Shown here one piece after another: positions 49,667-61,313 of a DNA stretch of 64,000 bases; position 1 is the stretch's first letter, and each line of letters opens with the position of its first letter. Both the position numbers and the translations under genes were made by a program. A model generated the notes under the pieces. The model saw only the letters and a program-made list of their open reading frames with translations. It did not search any database and had not been told where the DNA came from. The stretch spans positions 3,207,001 to 3,271,000 of the forward strand of contig CP126195.1 of assembly GCA_030272155.1 (NCBI GenBank), given 5' to 3'. The DNA comes from Tetradesmus obliquus (taxonomy: Eukaryota > Chlorophyta > Chlorophyceae > Sphaeropleales > Scenedesmaceae).

Positions 49667-52600
49667 TCACCGCTTGAACCAGCCGCCACCAGACCCCTTA
49701 GCACCACCAGCCCCACTGCTGCTGCGTGTGCTAGCATGTGCCTTCACCCGCACCGGCACACCGACCTGACCACCTGCAGGATCCTCCAGCTCCACAACCT
49801 GCTGGATGGGCTGCCTGCAGACAGGGCACTCGCTGGGCGGCCGCGCAAACAGCAGGTGCGCGCAGCGCCAGCAGTAGCCGCCATGGCCGCACTCCATGAA
49901 CACGCAGCTGGCATGGTTGTCATAGCAGATCGTGCAGAGCCCATCATCTGCGTCCCCACAGGGGCTCGCCAGCCGCAGCGCTGCTGCTGCTGCTGCATCT
50001 GCCGCTGCCTTGCTGCTATCTATGTGGTTGACCGTCTGTTCGCCAGCTGCTGCAGCTACCTCTACTGTGACATCTGCGTTTGTCTGCTGCTGCTCCTGCT
50101 GCTGCTTGTCCACAGAGGTGTCTGCACCTCCAGCAGGCACTGCAGCAGCGCTGGCTGCTGCAGGGGCTGCCTGCTGGCGTGGCCGCAGCTGCACCGACAC
50201 GCACACTGCACCATGTTCATCGCCAGCCTGCGATGGCAGATCTGGCCATGGACGGCCCTGCAAGGCAACAGATCAACAGCCGTCAGCATCACATCAGCGG
50301 CAGCAAGATGGAGGACTCATCAGTCATGCCTTTCCAGGAGATGCAGCTGCATGATGGGTGGCAATTTTTGCTGGACGGTTGGTTTTGCAGCGGTTTAGCC
50401 GCAGCTGGCGTTGTGCAAGGGTGGCCAGCACTGCAGCATGCTAGGCCGCTACCGACCGACTATCCTGCAGGTTTTGCTCAACAACTGCCACGTACTACGA
50501 TTGCCCCTCCGCTGCGCACCTCCTCCATTGCTGCAGCGCCCATCAGCTCCCCAAGCTGCGCAGTGCCGTCCCCATCAAGGCGCCGTATGACTGACATGGT
50601 GCCCTTTGGACTGCCCGCAGAGAAGCTCAGCGCGCGCCGGTACAGAGTGCTGCCCACTCGCAGCAGCTGCTGCGGCTGCGCCTTGCCCTGCTCAGCACAA
50701 CCAGCAGCAGGCAGCATCAAGCACCAGGTGGTCAGCATAACAACAGGCCAGATTCCACGTGCGGATTGACCTTCAAGCAAGGTGATTTTACCATTGCAAC
50801 TTTCACTATTACGTCTGCAGGCAACTTCAGCCATGCTACACAACCTGAAGAGCAGCCCCCTTCAAGTGACAGTCCTGCAAGTTGCCATTGTCTTGTTGAC
50901 CTGCTGCCGTCAAGTCACTACTGCCTGGCATCCCTGCACAGACGGCACAGCCACATCAACTTCAATGCAAGACTCACCGCCATCATGCGAATTGCCACCT
51001 GTGCCAGTTCCTCATCGCTCATCTTGTCCACAGCTGCGCGCATGTCTTCCAGCTCAAGGCTCATAAGCTCACGCGCAGCAGACTCATGCGCAGTCCACAC
51101 CTGAAGAAGCAGAAGCGGTCACAGGCATTTGAGCAGATGAGCAGTGATGGTGACCCTGTCCTGTATGGTCATGGTGGCTGGGCTTCAGCACAGTGCCAGG
51201 CAGCAGTATGGGAGCATGCATGAATGCAACTAGTAGCTGTGAAAGAGCAGAGACTCTCAGGCATCCATTATATGCAACGAAGTGCCCCACCTGTCCTGCT
51301 GCCGCCAGTCGCGCACGCAGCTGCTCTTTCTTGAACAGTCCGTAGCAGATGATAAGGCCTGACACCCACATTGCAAACCAGCTGGCGATCTGAGGGATCA
51401 GGATTTGCTGCAGCAGCAAGCAGGGAGAGCAATAACAGTGAGCACAAGGATATGCAGAGGCAAGCAAGAAGCATGGAGCACTCTAGCTCAGCACAACATG
51501 CTGCGAATATGAGTCAGATGTAGCCACTGCCAATTCAAGCTGGACCAGTGAAAGCTGGCCTGTTATATCATTTGCAAGGCCAGATAGGCAATCACCCCCG
51601 CCTGTACGCAGGTTGCTGCACACAAAATGCTAGCTGCCACTGCTCAACTAGCCCAAACCAACCTGCAAAGTGATGCTTGTGTCCCCTTCCAGGTAGCTGC
51701 ACAGGTAGATGAAGAAGGGCAGCTGCGCTGCAGCTGATAACAGCAGCAGCAGGAAGCCGCCAGGCAGCGCCAGCTCCCGCATGTCCATGCAAGCATATGC
51801 CACCACAATCACACACGCGGTCTGCACAGCAGAAATTGACACAGCAGTCAGGCAGGGGCGCAGGCAGCGTGATGCAGCTGCTGGTAATGCTCAACACTGG
51901 CCGCCCGGCCACCATGTGCTGCTAACCAGCTCTGTTGTTGCATCTATGCTGCATGCCGACACTGCCTATTTGACAGAAGGTACGCTGCTGCTCCAGCCCA
52001 AATCGCCCAGGTACCAGCAACACAGCACTGCTGCTCACCACAATTGCTCCCAAGAAAAGGGCGCCAAACCACATCCACGGGATGAGGAACACCACGCTCC
52101 AGGTGTAGGCAGCCACACCGTCCAGCTTCAGCGATACAAACAGCAGGCAGATGAACAGCAGGTCGCGCATGCTGCCCATGGTGCGCTCACAGCGCGGCTT
52201 GAACAGCGACATCACGAATGTGATGAACCAGGCGATCCTGCAAGAAGAGGCAGTCAGTATGTTGAAGAAAGCGAGGCACCGTGAGTGGAGAGTACTAAAA
52301 GTCCGTCAGCAGGCTGTCTGACGAGACAGCTGCTAGCTGAGCTGGTTCAATCCACACAGCTGCTATGCATGCTTATGCTGCTGTTGCAGCTGGTGCTAGT
52401 TAGTGCCAGCTGCTGAATCAGCTGCACTCAGTTCTACTGCAGCTGTGGATGTGCATCTGCTTGCAGGATTCTCACCAGACAGGTAGCATTAACAAGCGCC
52501 AGCTGAAGTTGTCATAGCCCAGCTTGCCTTCGGTCAGGGCCTTGCAAACCACTGACTGCAGGAGAAAGGGTGGCAGGCAGCAGCAGCAGCACAACACAGC

Positions 52601-53687
52601 TCAAACACAGCATGCCTGCACAAACTTTATCTGCTGCTGTCTTCTGCTGTTTTTGATGCTCCTAGACCTGCTCATGTTGCAGCGGCTGGTGTTGTGACGT
52701 GCGCTGAGACCGGCAGCAACCTGCGGCTTGCACACCTTGACGGCCACCCCTGCAAGCCCTTCCACTAGGCTGCTTATGTTGTCCACCAGCAGTGATGCGC
52801 GGCGCTCGGCCATCATGGTACTGTACTGCAGTACCATGCCTGGAGAGGCCCGTGCAGGTGGTGCTGGGCCCAACTGCTGCTCCACAAGTTTGTCCTGCAA
52901 GCAGCAAAGGAACCATCACAGCAGGTAAGGGTGAGGCAGGGTGGCCACGCGCCAGACAGGTATGCTGCTTGCAGGAAACCCCACAAGCCCTGTGCAGGGC
53001 TTGTCCAAACACATCTGCATCTACAACGAGCAACTGAAGTGCTCTGTACAGCTGTGTGCTGAACTCTGGCTCATGGTGCAGCGTAGGCTGGCAGACAAAG
53101 TAGGCTGTACTGCTGGCATCATAAATGGCCACTGCACATGTTGCTGCCTGCAGGACTGCCATTTTAACACAGGAACAAACAGCATCAACGTGCCAGATTC
53201 AACTGGCAACGCTAAGGCTGTGTGCAACCAATGATGGAGCTCCTGCAGCTGCTGGCTTCCAGCTATTTGGAGCTACCCCGCGGTCCCAGCTTTCACGTGT
53301 TCTGCCACAGCGCATCAACCTACGGCATTCAATAATACGCTTAGCACCAGCAGCAGGTGGCCACCGTGCCCAATCCAGAGAGGCAGGAAGACTGTCCACC
53401 ATGCCAGAGGGGCGGCATAGGCAATCTGCATCAGGACCACACACGTGCAGCATGGGACGAGTCAGCCTGGCTGCAGGTGCAGATCCAACTGCTGTCAGTG
53501 GCAAGCAATGTGGTCAACTTGCCTTCCATAGCAGCAGGGCTGCAAAGATTGAGTTGGGCAGCCACAGGCTTGTGACGTACGGCCCAAACACATAGCTGTA
53601 CAGCCGAAGCTTGGAGGGAGTCAGGATCAAGTTCTCCCCGCCATCCACGCCAGCCAGGCCGCTGCTGCGCTGCGCCATCGTCGACAT
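49667..53687 (-). CDS. Multi-pass membrane RING-finger protein (Tmemb_185A-like plus C3HC4 RING), about ten exons
   Basis: Exons: 53687-53523, about 53147-53013 (donor uncertain), 52894-52736, 52555-52476, 52237-52039, 51821-51663, 51407-51291, 51100-50978, 50687-50520, 50257-49667; about 631 aa. Membrane helices include RDLLFICLLFVSLKLDGVAA, WSVVFLIPWMWFGALFLGAI, ELALPGGFLLLLLSAAAQLP and SWFAMWVSGLIICYGLF. The mid part (VCKALTEGKLGYDNFSWRLL then MLPVWIAWFITFVMSLFKPR) resembles the transmembrane Fragile-X-F (TMEM185) family. The C-terminus has a RING: CTICYDNHASCVFMECGHGG followed by YCWRCA and ECPVCRQ, all eight zinc ligands present. Plants have such TMEM185-RING fusions, taken to be membrane E3 ubiquitin ligases. 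Intron 1 appears to use a GC donor (AAG|GCAAGT). Either Met 53687 or 53678 could start it. Confidence 0.78.
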
Positions 53688-55542
53688 AGCGTTGCTATGG
53701 AAGCTGTAGACCCGGCTCTATCACGTTATCGCCGCAGCAGGAACCTGCTGCTGTGAAGGCAGCAGGTCAGCATGCAGACAGCATGACCCAGTGAACACAA
53801 AAGACAGAGGTACTACAGGATGAACATATTTGTTTTCATATGATACAAGCAGCTCTTGTGGTCTAATTCGCACTTCTGATTGTCAACGCGACTGGCGTTT
53901 GTGGACCCTTGGACAGAATCAGAGGCGAATGAATACAGGAAAGCAATGGAAAAACATCGACGTTTTATAGGCACACATCAGTGGGGCGAAGTAGAGCACC
54001 AAAGCAGGGGTTCAAAATCGGGCCAAGTGACAGCTTGTACTTCGTAGTTGAGTTGATACCTGATCGTCTCAACCAAGCCTCACCCGACGCGGAACATTAC
54101 ATTTGTAACAACAAGCAGATCGTGCGATAGCACAAGTACATGATGTGTTTGGTTGCCCTCCAGGGACAAGGCGGTAAGCACCCAAGGCCACTTTAACATG
54201 AGCCATTCAAACATTAAAGCTTCTTGTCTGACTAAAAGCAGCATCCACGTCCTGCCAAATGAGGCCAGCTCGCTCGCTGTTTGGCCAGGCAGCTCTCCCA
54301 GGCCTCTCTGAAGCGGGCTGCTGTGCGTGCTGACAGTGCGGCACAGATATGACAGAAGTTAAACCTCACGTTCAACAGGGATTGCCAAGGTTGAACAGAT
54401 CCTTTGAAAAACGCATAGGCGGCCGGTAAACAAGCCTGCTATTGCTATACTAAATGCCATGCACTGAAGCGCTGTTGACACTTGAGTACCAGAGCTCCTA
54501 CCTGTGGAATGATGTCTTGCTTGCTTGGGTTTCAAGAACCATGCACGCCTTGACTTTGTCGGAGCCGATTCAAACGGGTGCCAGTGCAGGTGACAGACGC
54601 CAATAGCGGGTGGCAGGTGGGAACTGCCAGAGTGACCAAGCCAACTAGGGTTGCTCTGATTCTCAAACACACCTGATACGCGGAGTGGAACGGCATAAGA
54701 CTCCGCCTATGGGTGTCAGAAAGCCCAAGCAGGATGTGTACATGCAACGTTGGCATGGCCTCTTTCCGCCTTTATAGGTAAGGCGGCAAAGCAGCAAAGC
54801 TTATGCTGAAATACTTACAAAAAGAAACAGCGGTGCACCATACTATCAACCCATCTGGAAGCACTGCTCAGGTGCCGCACAACAGCAGCAACATTGCTGT
54901 TTGTATGACCAGCTCAACCCTTGAAGACTAATAGCACGGTCAACCTGTAACAGCTACCCATATAACATAGCAGCTCCACAAATTGCATTGAAGCAGCCAC
55001 ATGAAGAGCAGCAGGAAGATACAGCTGCAGCTCTGCATGCATGCATGCAGCGATACGGTCCTTCACATTCAACACCGTCCCAAGCAGCTGACGCCAAGCC
55101 CAGCTCTGAGGTTGCCATGTAAAATATAATGGTGCTCACACACAAAGAGTACTGGGCAAAATAACATCCAGCATGCATAGAAAAAAGCCTGAGGCAGCTG
55201 CAAAACTCGCATTATGCGGCCGAACTTGTAGGGCAGTGGAGCTGTAAAGTACTTACTGCAAGCAGGCAACATTGTCGACCCAAAGAATGACCGCCAGCAG
55301 GCATGCAGGGCACCAACGGCCCTGTTTCAAAGTAACGACCGTTGAACCAACATGCACACTCTTAAACGGCAGTTGTAAAGTAATATGCCAACCACCGCAA
55401 CCCAAAGCAGCAACTTAGTGCACACAACCTCTCATGCCCGTGTGCACCGGCGCGCGAAGAAGGGAATGACCTTGATATAACCAAACAGCGCCATACAGCC
55501 AGAACCCAGGTCGAACAAACTGCAGAGCCTCTATGCACATAC
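53688..55542. other. Region without a recognised gene
   Basis: The 53800-54250 part is AT-richer. Minus-strand ORFs at 54359-54756 and 55069-55272 could be exons of the gene whose orphan exon lies at 55543-55779, but no consistent splice chain was found. Confidence 0.4.
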
Positions 55543-55779
55543 CTCCTGTGCCACTGTTTGTCCTGCAGCCGCTGTGCACCAGCCCTTCAGTAGCTCTTTG
55601 TTGCCTGCCGCTGCTCTTGCCTTCAGCACAAGCTCCTCCTCATAGCGGCGCAGCACAACACACCAGCATGCGGAGCTGCATGTAGCAGCTCGCCCACTGG
55701 CGTGGGGCCCGCCAGATTCTCCAGCAGTCCAGGCGGCAAGACCACTGATCTGTGCATACTGCTGCACGCAGGAGAGCAT
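55543..55779 (-). CDS. Orphan exon of an unresolved gene
   Basis: An open stretch ends at a good donor (GCACAGGAG|GTATGT) and encodes a charged helix, RYEEELVLKARAAAGNKELL then KGWCTAAAGQTVAQE. The upstream part (from Met 55779) is less convincing and could be replaced by another exon. The gene would continue toward lower coordinates, but no matching exon was identified. No family was recognised. Confidence 0.35.
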
Positions 55780-55912
55780 GCTGCCGCAGCAGCAGCCGCA
55801 GCAGCAGCCGCAGCAGCATGGCATCAGCTGCTGCTAGCTGACTGTTGCAGCGGCGCCACAACACGGCAGTGCTGTGACGTACAATGGCCTGCTGCTGCTG
55901 CTGCTGCTGCAC

Positions 55913-57135
55913 TCACTGCTGTGCCCCTCCCATGTTCCAGTTCTGCTGAGGCATACCAGGGAAGCTGCCGTAGGGGTGCTGCTGCTGCTGCTGCTGCTGT
56001 GGGTACCCCATCTGCCCGCCCGGCTGCTGCTGCCATGCTGCAGCACCACCCATCTGCTGCTGCGCTGTACCAGCAGCAGCATTGCCGGCTCCTGTAGCAC
56101 CTGCTGCTGTTGCTGCTGCCGCTGCTGCAGTTGGGGTGCCGCCTGCTGCTGCTGAGTTGCTGGCTGGTCCGCTTGGTGCCGCTGCGTAATCCCCCTGACG
56201 GGTTGACACGCCACCCGGCTGCTGCTGCTGAGCATAGCCGCCGGCAGCAGCACCAACACCAGTGCCAGCAGCAGCAGCAGTAGCATCACCTCCGTACCCT
56301 GCCTGCATGCCTGCACTGTACCCCATCTGCGGCTGCTGCTGCTGACCTCCCAAGCCAGGGATTGCTGCAGCAGCACTGCCATACCCGTCTTGCTGCGCAC
56401 CATACATACCAGCGCCAGCCAGCATGGGGTTGTATGCGCCACCTGCACCCCCCATCTGCTGCTGCCCATACCCCCCTTGCTGCATCCCGCCGTACCCTCC
56501 TGCCACACCCATCTGCTGCTGCTGCCCTGCATACATCGGCTGCTGCTGCTGCATCTGCCCGCCCATTCCGCCCATCATCCCCCCAGCCTGCCCTCCCATC
56601 ATACCCCCCACCTGCTGCTGCACACCCATTCCACCCATCATGCCTTGACCGCCCATCATACCGCCCTGACCTCCCATCATACCACCTTGCACCCCACCCA
56701 TCCCCATACCCATCTGCCCCGCCCCCTGCCCACCCATCCCCATCCCGCCACCACCCTGCATTCCATACCCACCCATCCCAGCCATCCCACCCATGCCTCC
56801 TGCTGCTGCTGCTCCCTGACTGCCCATCATGCCTCCTCCACTGGCAGCACCACCCTGGTAGCCACCACCAGCAGCAGCACCCAGCCCAGGCTGCATTGGC
56901 ACCACACTGCCACCCCCACCCCCCATCATCATGCCTCCGCTGCCACCCCCACCCATCATGCCCACTGCAGAGCCCATCGGGCCGCCCATGCCGCCCATCT
57001 GCTGCTGCTGCGCGGCCTTGTACTCCATCATGCGGTTGACCGTGATGAAGCGGTTGCTGATGTGGTAGTTGTTCAGCTGAGACAGCGCGGCCTCAGTGCC
57101 GGCGTCGTCCGCAAACTCGCAGAAGGCGTAGCCCT

Positions 57136-57184
<49 letters not shown>

Positions 57185-59570
57185 TGTTCAAACAGCGAGT
57201 GGTGGTCGAGTATAAATGGCAGCAGCAGACACCATGGATGCGGCTGGGCCAGGTGGCCAGCACAAAGCAGGCAAGGGCCCAGCGCGTGCGTTGCAGTGCA
57301 TGTGCAGACGGTAAGCCCTTGCTATTACTGCTTCTGCTGCTGCTGCACGTGTTGTCACCGATGAGCTGGAACTCTGCGCTCAGCTGCAGCTGCTATGTCA
57401 AATGAGTTTGCTGCTGCTGCTGCTACTGCTGCTGCTGCTGTGTCGCTGTCTCACCCGTGAGCGGCCGCTCTCCTTCTCCAGCATGAGCTTGAGGTACTTC
57501 ACCTCGCCATAGCTGCGCAGCAGCTCAAGCACCTGCAGCACGACGCAGCAACAGCAGCATATTAGAACAGCCACATGAGCCGGCAGACGGGAGATTTGTC
57601 ACCGCCGGCTGTGTCGTTGTGAAAGGCACGGGACAGAGGCACGAGCACACCATCAACGAGTGTCAGACGCACCAAGCAGCATCTGCCAGACCCACAGCAC
57701 ACACCCTTCAGCACAGTAGGGCACCCGACACAACCGCACTAGATTTCCTGCAAGTCAGATTGCTTTCCTGCAAGCCGCCCGCCACCGACCTTCACCCCTT
57801 GCCTCACCTGCATCTCGCCCCAGTCCATGGGTAGCCCTCCAACATACAGCGTGTTCCAGTTGCGCTCGTAGCGCCCAGTGATCGGCAGGCCCGCCTCCGC
57901 GCCGCTGCCGCCGATGCCGCCTGCGCCCGCCTGCTTGACCATGATCAGCCCCCGCAGGTCAACCGTGGGGTCTGGCGTGGCTGGGCCCAGCATCATCGCG
58001 GTGTGCGCGTCATACTTGGAGGGCCGCTTAATCTGCAAAATGACGCATGCATTGCGTAGCGAATGTTACAGATGACACACGGGTTGACAACGCTGACGCT
58101 AGACGAACACAAAACAAATGTCATCCCACAATTCTCATCCGGCTCCGAAACATGACATATCACCTACATTCACACCCGAAGTTTGACCCACCTTGACCGC
58201 GATCTCGCCGCGCAGGCACACGCCGTCCAGCGCCATCACGTTGGTGGCCTCCTCCGCGCTGCGCAGCTCAATGAACGCAAAGTTCTTCTCCGGCTGCAGC
58301 CTGCAGGACGCCAGCGCCGGGCTGCTGTCCAGGCCCGCGCCTGCCGTGAGGATGGACGCATTCAGGAATGAGGTGAGCTCCTCCTGCAGCAGCACGTGTA
58401 GTTTTAAGGGGAAGAGCAGGGCAGTGGTACTGAAACACATTGTAGTTGCCAGCCCGTCAGGGCAGACTGTAGCATTACAGAACTAGGAGTAGTGCAAACG
58501 GCAGCCATAAAGCGTCCCACCACGAGCTGTCACCATTTGCGGCTGTCCCAAGGCCACAAATGACACGCATCGCTGCCCAAAAACGCTGCACACTGCTCCG
58601 GACACAAACAACTACGGCTTTCCACTGCAGTGTGATGGCGACCTGCCCCTGTGTACATGGTGAGTCGACCATGCCAGCATCCACCCTTATCCGCTCGTAC
58701 GCGCAGCAGCTGCTGCATGCTGCTGCTCATGCAAGCCTTGCTGTGCCGCCCTGCTGCTGTGAGGCGGCAGCCGTACCTGTGCACACACTGCGCACACACT
58801 GCATCACCCCCCAGCGACTTGATCCTGTACTGCATCACTGCTTGCACTGTTTCAATACTTGCTGCTGTGGAACACACTACCCCGCACCTGTGTGACGTCT
58901 GCAGGCAGGCCTCCCACGAACAGGCGCCGCGCATTCTGCGCCGCCTGCATGTTGCTGCGCTCCATCATGGCTTGCAGCTGCGACATCCACGCCCGCAGGT
59001 GCTGCAGCTTCTGCTCCAGTACATGCACGCGCGCAGCATCCGTCAGGCCTGCGGCAAGCAGCAGCAGCAGCAGCAGTTTGTTGCAGCAGGCAGCGAAGAT
59101 TGACGGGCCAACACAGTACAGTGGGTGGAAGGACAGCACGTGACAGCCCGCTGCTGTCCTAGAGAGTCAAAGCACAGCACCAGGCATGCAAGCGCTCGCG
59201 CAAGTGGAGGTCTGGAATGTATCGGCTGGCACCATAAGCAAATGAACGCAGTGTTGTGAGCTGCTGAGTCCTAGAGTGCACACGTGCACACCCCTCCCAT
59301 GCTTGCTGAAAGCCAGCAGCGAGCAAGGAAGCAGCAGCAAGGCAGCAGGCATGCTGCTGCTTACCCTCGGGCCCTGGAAGCTGCGGTCCAACCATCTGGT
59401 TGTACTCCTCCTGCTGAAAGTTGAAAAGATGCAGCGCCACAGGCGTTAGATCTTCCGCAGCTGCATTGGCCTGGGAGCAGCAGCAGTATCGACTGCTGAG
59501 GTGTTGCAGCTACCTGCGCATCTTCCTCAACCCGTGGGCGCTTGAACTGCGCCGGACCAACTGCCGACAT
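55913..59570 (-). CDS. U2AF65-like splicing factor with two RRMs and a Met/Gly/Gln-rich tail, seven exons
   Basis: Exons: 59570-59514, 59413-59365, 59048-58888, 58383-58192, 58032-57808, 57532-57455, 57133-55913; phases agree and give 660 aa. RRM1: RRLFVGGLPADVTQ (RNP2) and EKNFAFIELRSAEEATNVMA (RNP1-like) with LDGVCLRGEIAVKIKRPSKY. The linker MLGPATPDPTVDLRG matches the U2AF65 inter-RRM segment. RRM2: NTLYVGGLPMDWGEMQVLEL and GYAFCEFADDAGTEAALSQL. U2AF65 binds the polypyrimidine tract before 3' splice sites. Here the RS domain and the C-terminal UHM are missing. RRM2 is followed by about 360 residues of M/G/Q/A-rich low complexity ending NWNMGGAQQ. The N-terminus has a basic patch (FKRPRVEE) and a coiled coil (VHVLEQKLQHLRAW). 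The intron before the last exon has CAG repeats at its start and CTG repeats at its end. Confidence 0.85.
57136..57184. repeat. CAG tract (coding CTG) at the U2AF-like acceptor
   Basis: Sixteen units with one AAG interruption end directly at the acceptor of the last exon (57133). On the coding strand it reads CTG. Confidence 0.95.
57411..57440. repeat. CTG tract (coding CAG) at the 5' end of the same U2AF-like intron
   Basis: Nine to ten units with one ACT interruption lie 14 bases after the donor at 57454. On the coding strand it reads CAG and is complementary to the tract at 57136-57184. Confidence 0.9.
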
Positions 59571-59652
59571 CGCGCGTGATTGCCGATGCTGTCAGCAGCT
59601 GTAAGCACGAGTGATACAAGGTAGTCCGCCGACGAGTGTGGCAGGAGGATCA

Positions 59653-59661
59653 CATATATAG
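59653..59661 (-). promoter_or_regulatory. TATA box candidate of the U2AF-like gene
   Basis: TATATATG on the minus strand, about 85 bases upstream of the ATG at 59570, within an AT-rich patch (59650-59680). Confidence 0.55.
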
Positions 59662-61313
59662 CAACTTATTTATTTCAACAGTGTGTAAGTGTGCGCAGAT
59701 GCGGCCCCTCCTTCATCTAGGCAGCAGTACGTTCGTCAGTGCCGAGGGACCAGGTAACATGTCATAGGAGGGTGCAGGTCCTAGATGAATCTGTCCATGG
59801 GTGAAGCTTGCGGGCATGATGCACGCTACTGCTGAGAAAACAACTGCTCAGCGAACTTTCTCTTTCCTGGCAGGTCAACACAGAGCAGCAGCGCCACCGG
59901 TGATTACCACAGACTGCTGGGCTTGCCAGGGTTCTCCCAGAAATCAGCGCCACAGCAGCAGACCACCGCCCTGGATGGCTAGCGGTTCACACAGCCAAAG
60001 CCGCCGAACACACATGACCACATCTCTCTGTTACCGCAATATAGGTCTCTGCTGCTTCCAAGGCATAGGGCTATCATCATGCTGGGAACACCCCACTGGG
60101 CCAGTGCCGCACTGCTGTGGCAGCAGTGTGGTCGCCACCACCAACACGCAGAGCGCTTGCTGACGCAGCCTCACTAATACAGTGCCCTCCGACGTGTGCT
60201 GCAGACAAGCAGCCCACCAGTTTCTCATCAATCTGGGTGAGTTGACGATTCAAATGCATTTGCCACGGTCAGTGACGCCTGGATGCAAGCACCAGGCAGC
60301 CACCACTGTGCAAGCATACAGCTGTACAGCCTTGAGCTGCAGCGCGACGCCAAATGTTGAACACCCAAAACTGTGAAGCTGGCTGCGATGATGCCATGCA
60401 GCAAGCAGGAACACACACTGCACATATGTGATCCAGCACACGCAGGGTGCACATCAAACCGGTCATGATCCATTCCAAATCCACAGCACCCCGTGCATCA
60501 TGAGCTCTACTCAAACCACTGCTGAGTGCCTGGGCTGGAACAGCTCCGCTGTCGTAGGCGCGTGTTGACAGCGCGTGTAGTGTGGCCCTTTGGCAGACCT
60601 CACTGAGGCCGGCACCATACCGCACAGCTTCAAGCTTGCGGCAAGTTGCCAGCCGCTGCAAAAGCGATTGCCCAGCGGCGAGCGAAATGGGAACAGCCTA
60701 AACCACTTTCCTTTTGGCAGTGGGGTTGTGGGCTGACAGTGGCCAGGGGTGCAGCTGCCCAGGGGACACCCAGCGCCCTCAATGGCTGCTGGCTGCTAGG
60801 TGCACTGCCTGAAGCAACGGTTCCTACAGTGCAGCAGCTGCAGGTGGTGAGCAGGCAGGCATTGGTGGGTGCCAGTGAGGTGCCTGCTACGCATGCAGCT
60901 TGGGTGCAAGCAACGCTGACAGAACTCGTCACCAACTGCACACCAAGCCTATCAATGCCATTGACAGGTATGTGGCGCGGAGCCAACTTTCATACAAAGC
61001 CGTTTGAATGAGCTAGCAATAGCCCTTCCAGCATCAATGCTGGATGCATCAACGCAGAAAGCTCCTAAGAAATACAACACCTGGCACAATTGCTTCATTC
61101 CTTGCCTAACTCAGCTCCTGGTTGTAGTAACCTATAGGCTATGATGCCGAGAGTTCACGTAATCCACTGGCATCTCACCTGCTTGCATCAGTCTGCCTTA
61201 CAATCCGCTGAACATGTGGGCCAAGCTGGGCGTCGCATCATACATGCTGCACGCATCGAGCGCGGCGGGAGCCTGTCCAGCCTTGGTATAGCAGTGAGTT
61301 GAAGTGGCAGCTG
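59662..61313. other. Region without a confidently recognised gene
   Basis: An intronless plus-strand ORF at 60646-61011 (121 codons) is the best candidate, but the opposite strand is open over nearly the same span and neither has a domain. The rest shows only short ORFs. Confidence 0.4.

Noticed and set aside
56390-57364. Long plus-strand ORF (His/Pro/Leu-rich) opposite the U2AF-like tail
   Set aside because: It is the antisense shadow of the Gly/Met/Gln-coding exon, whose frame continues RRM2 in phase.
60646-61011. Intronless plus-strand ORF of 121 codons
   Set aside because: The complementary strand is open over the same span, there is no domain, and real genes here have introns; left as a possibility only.
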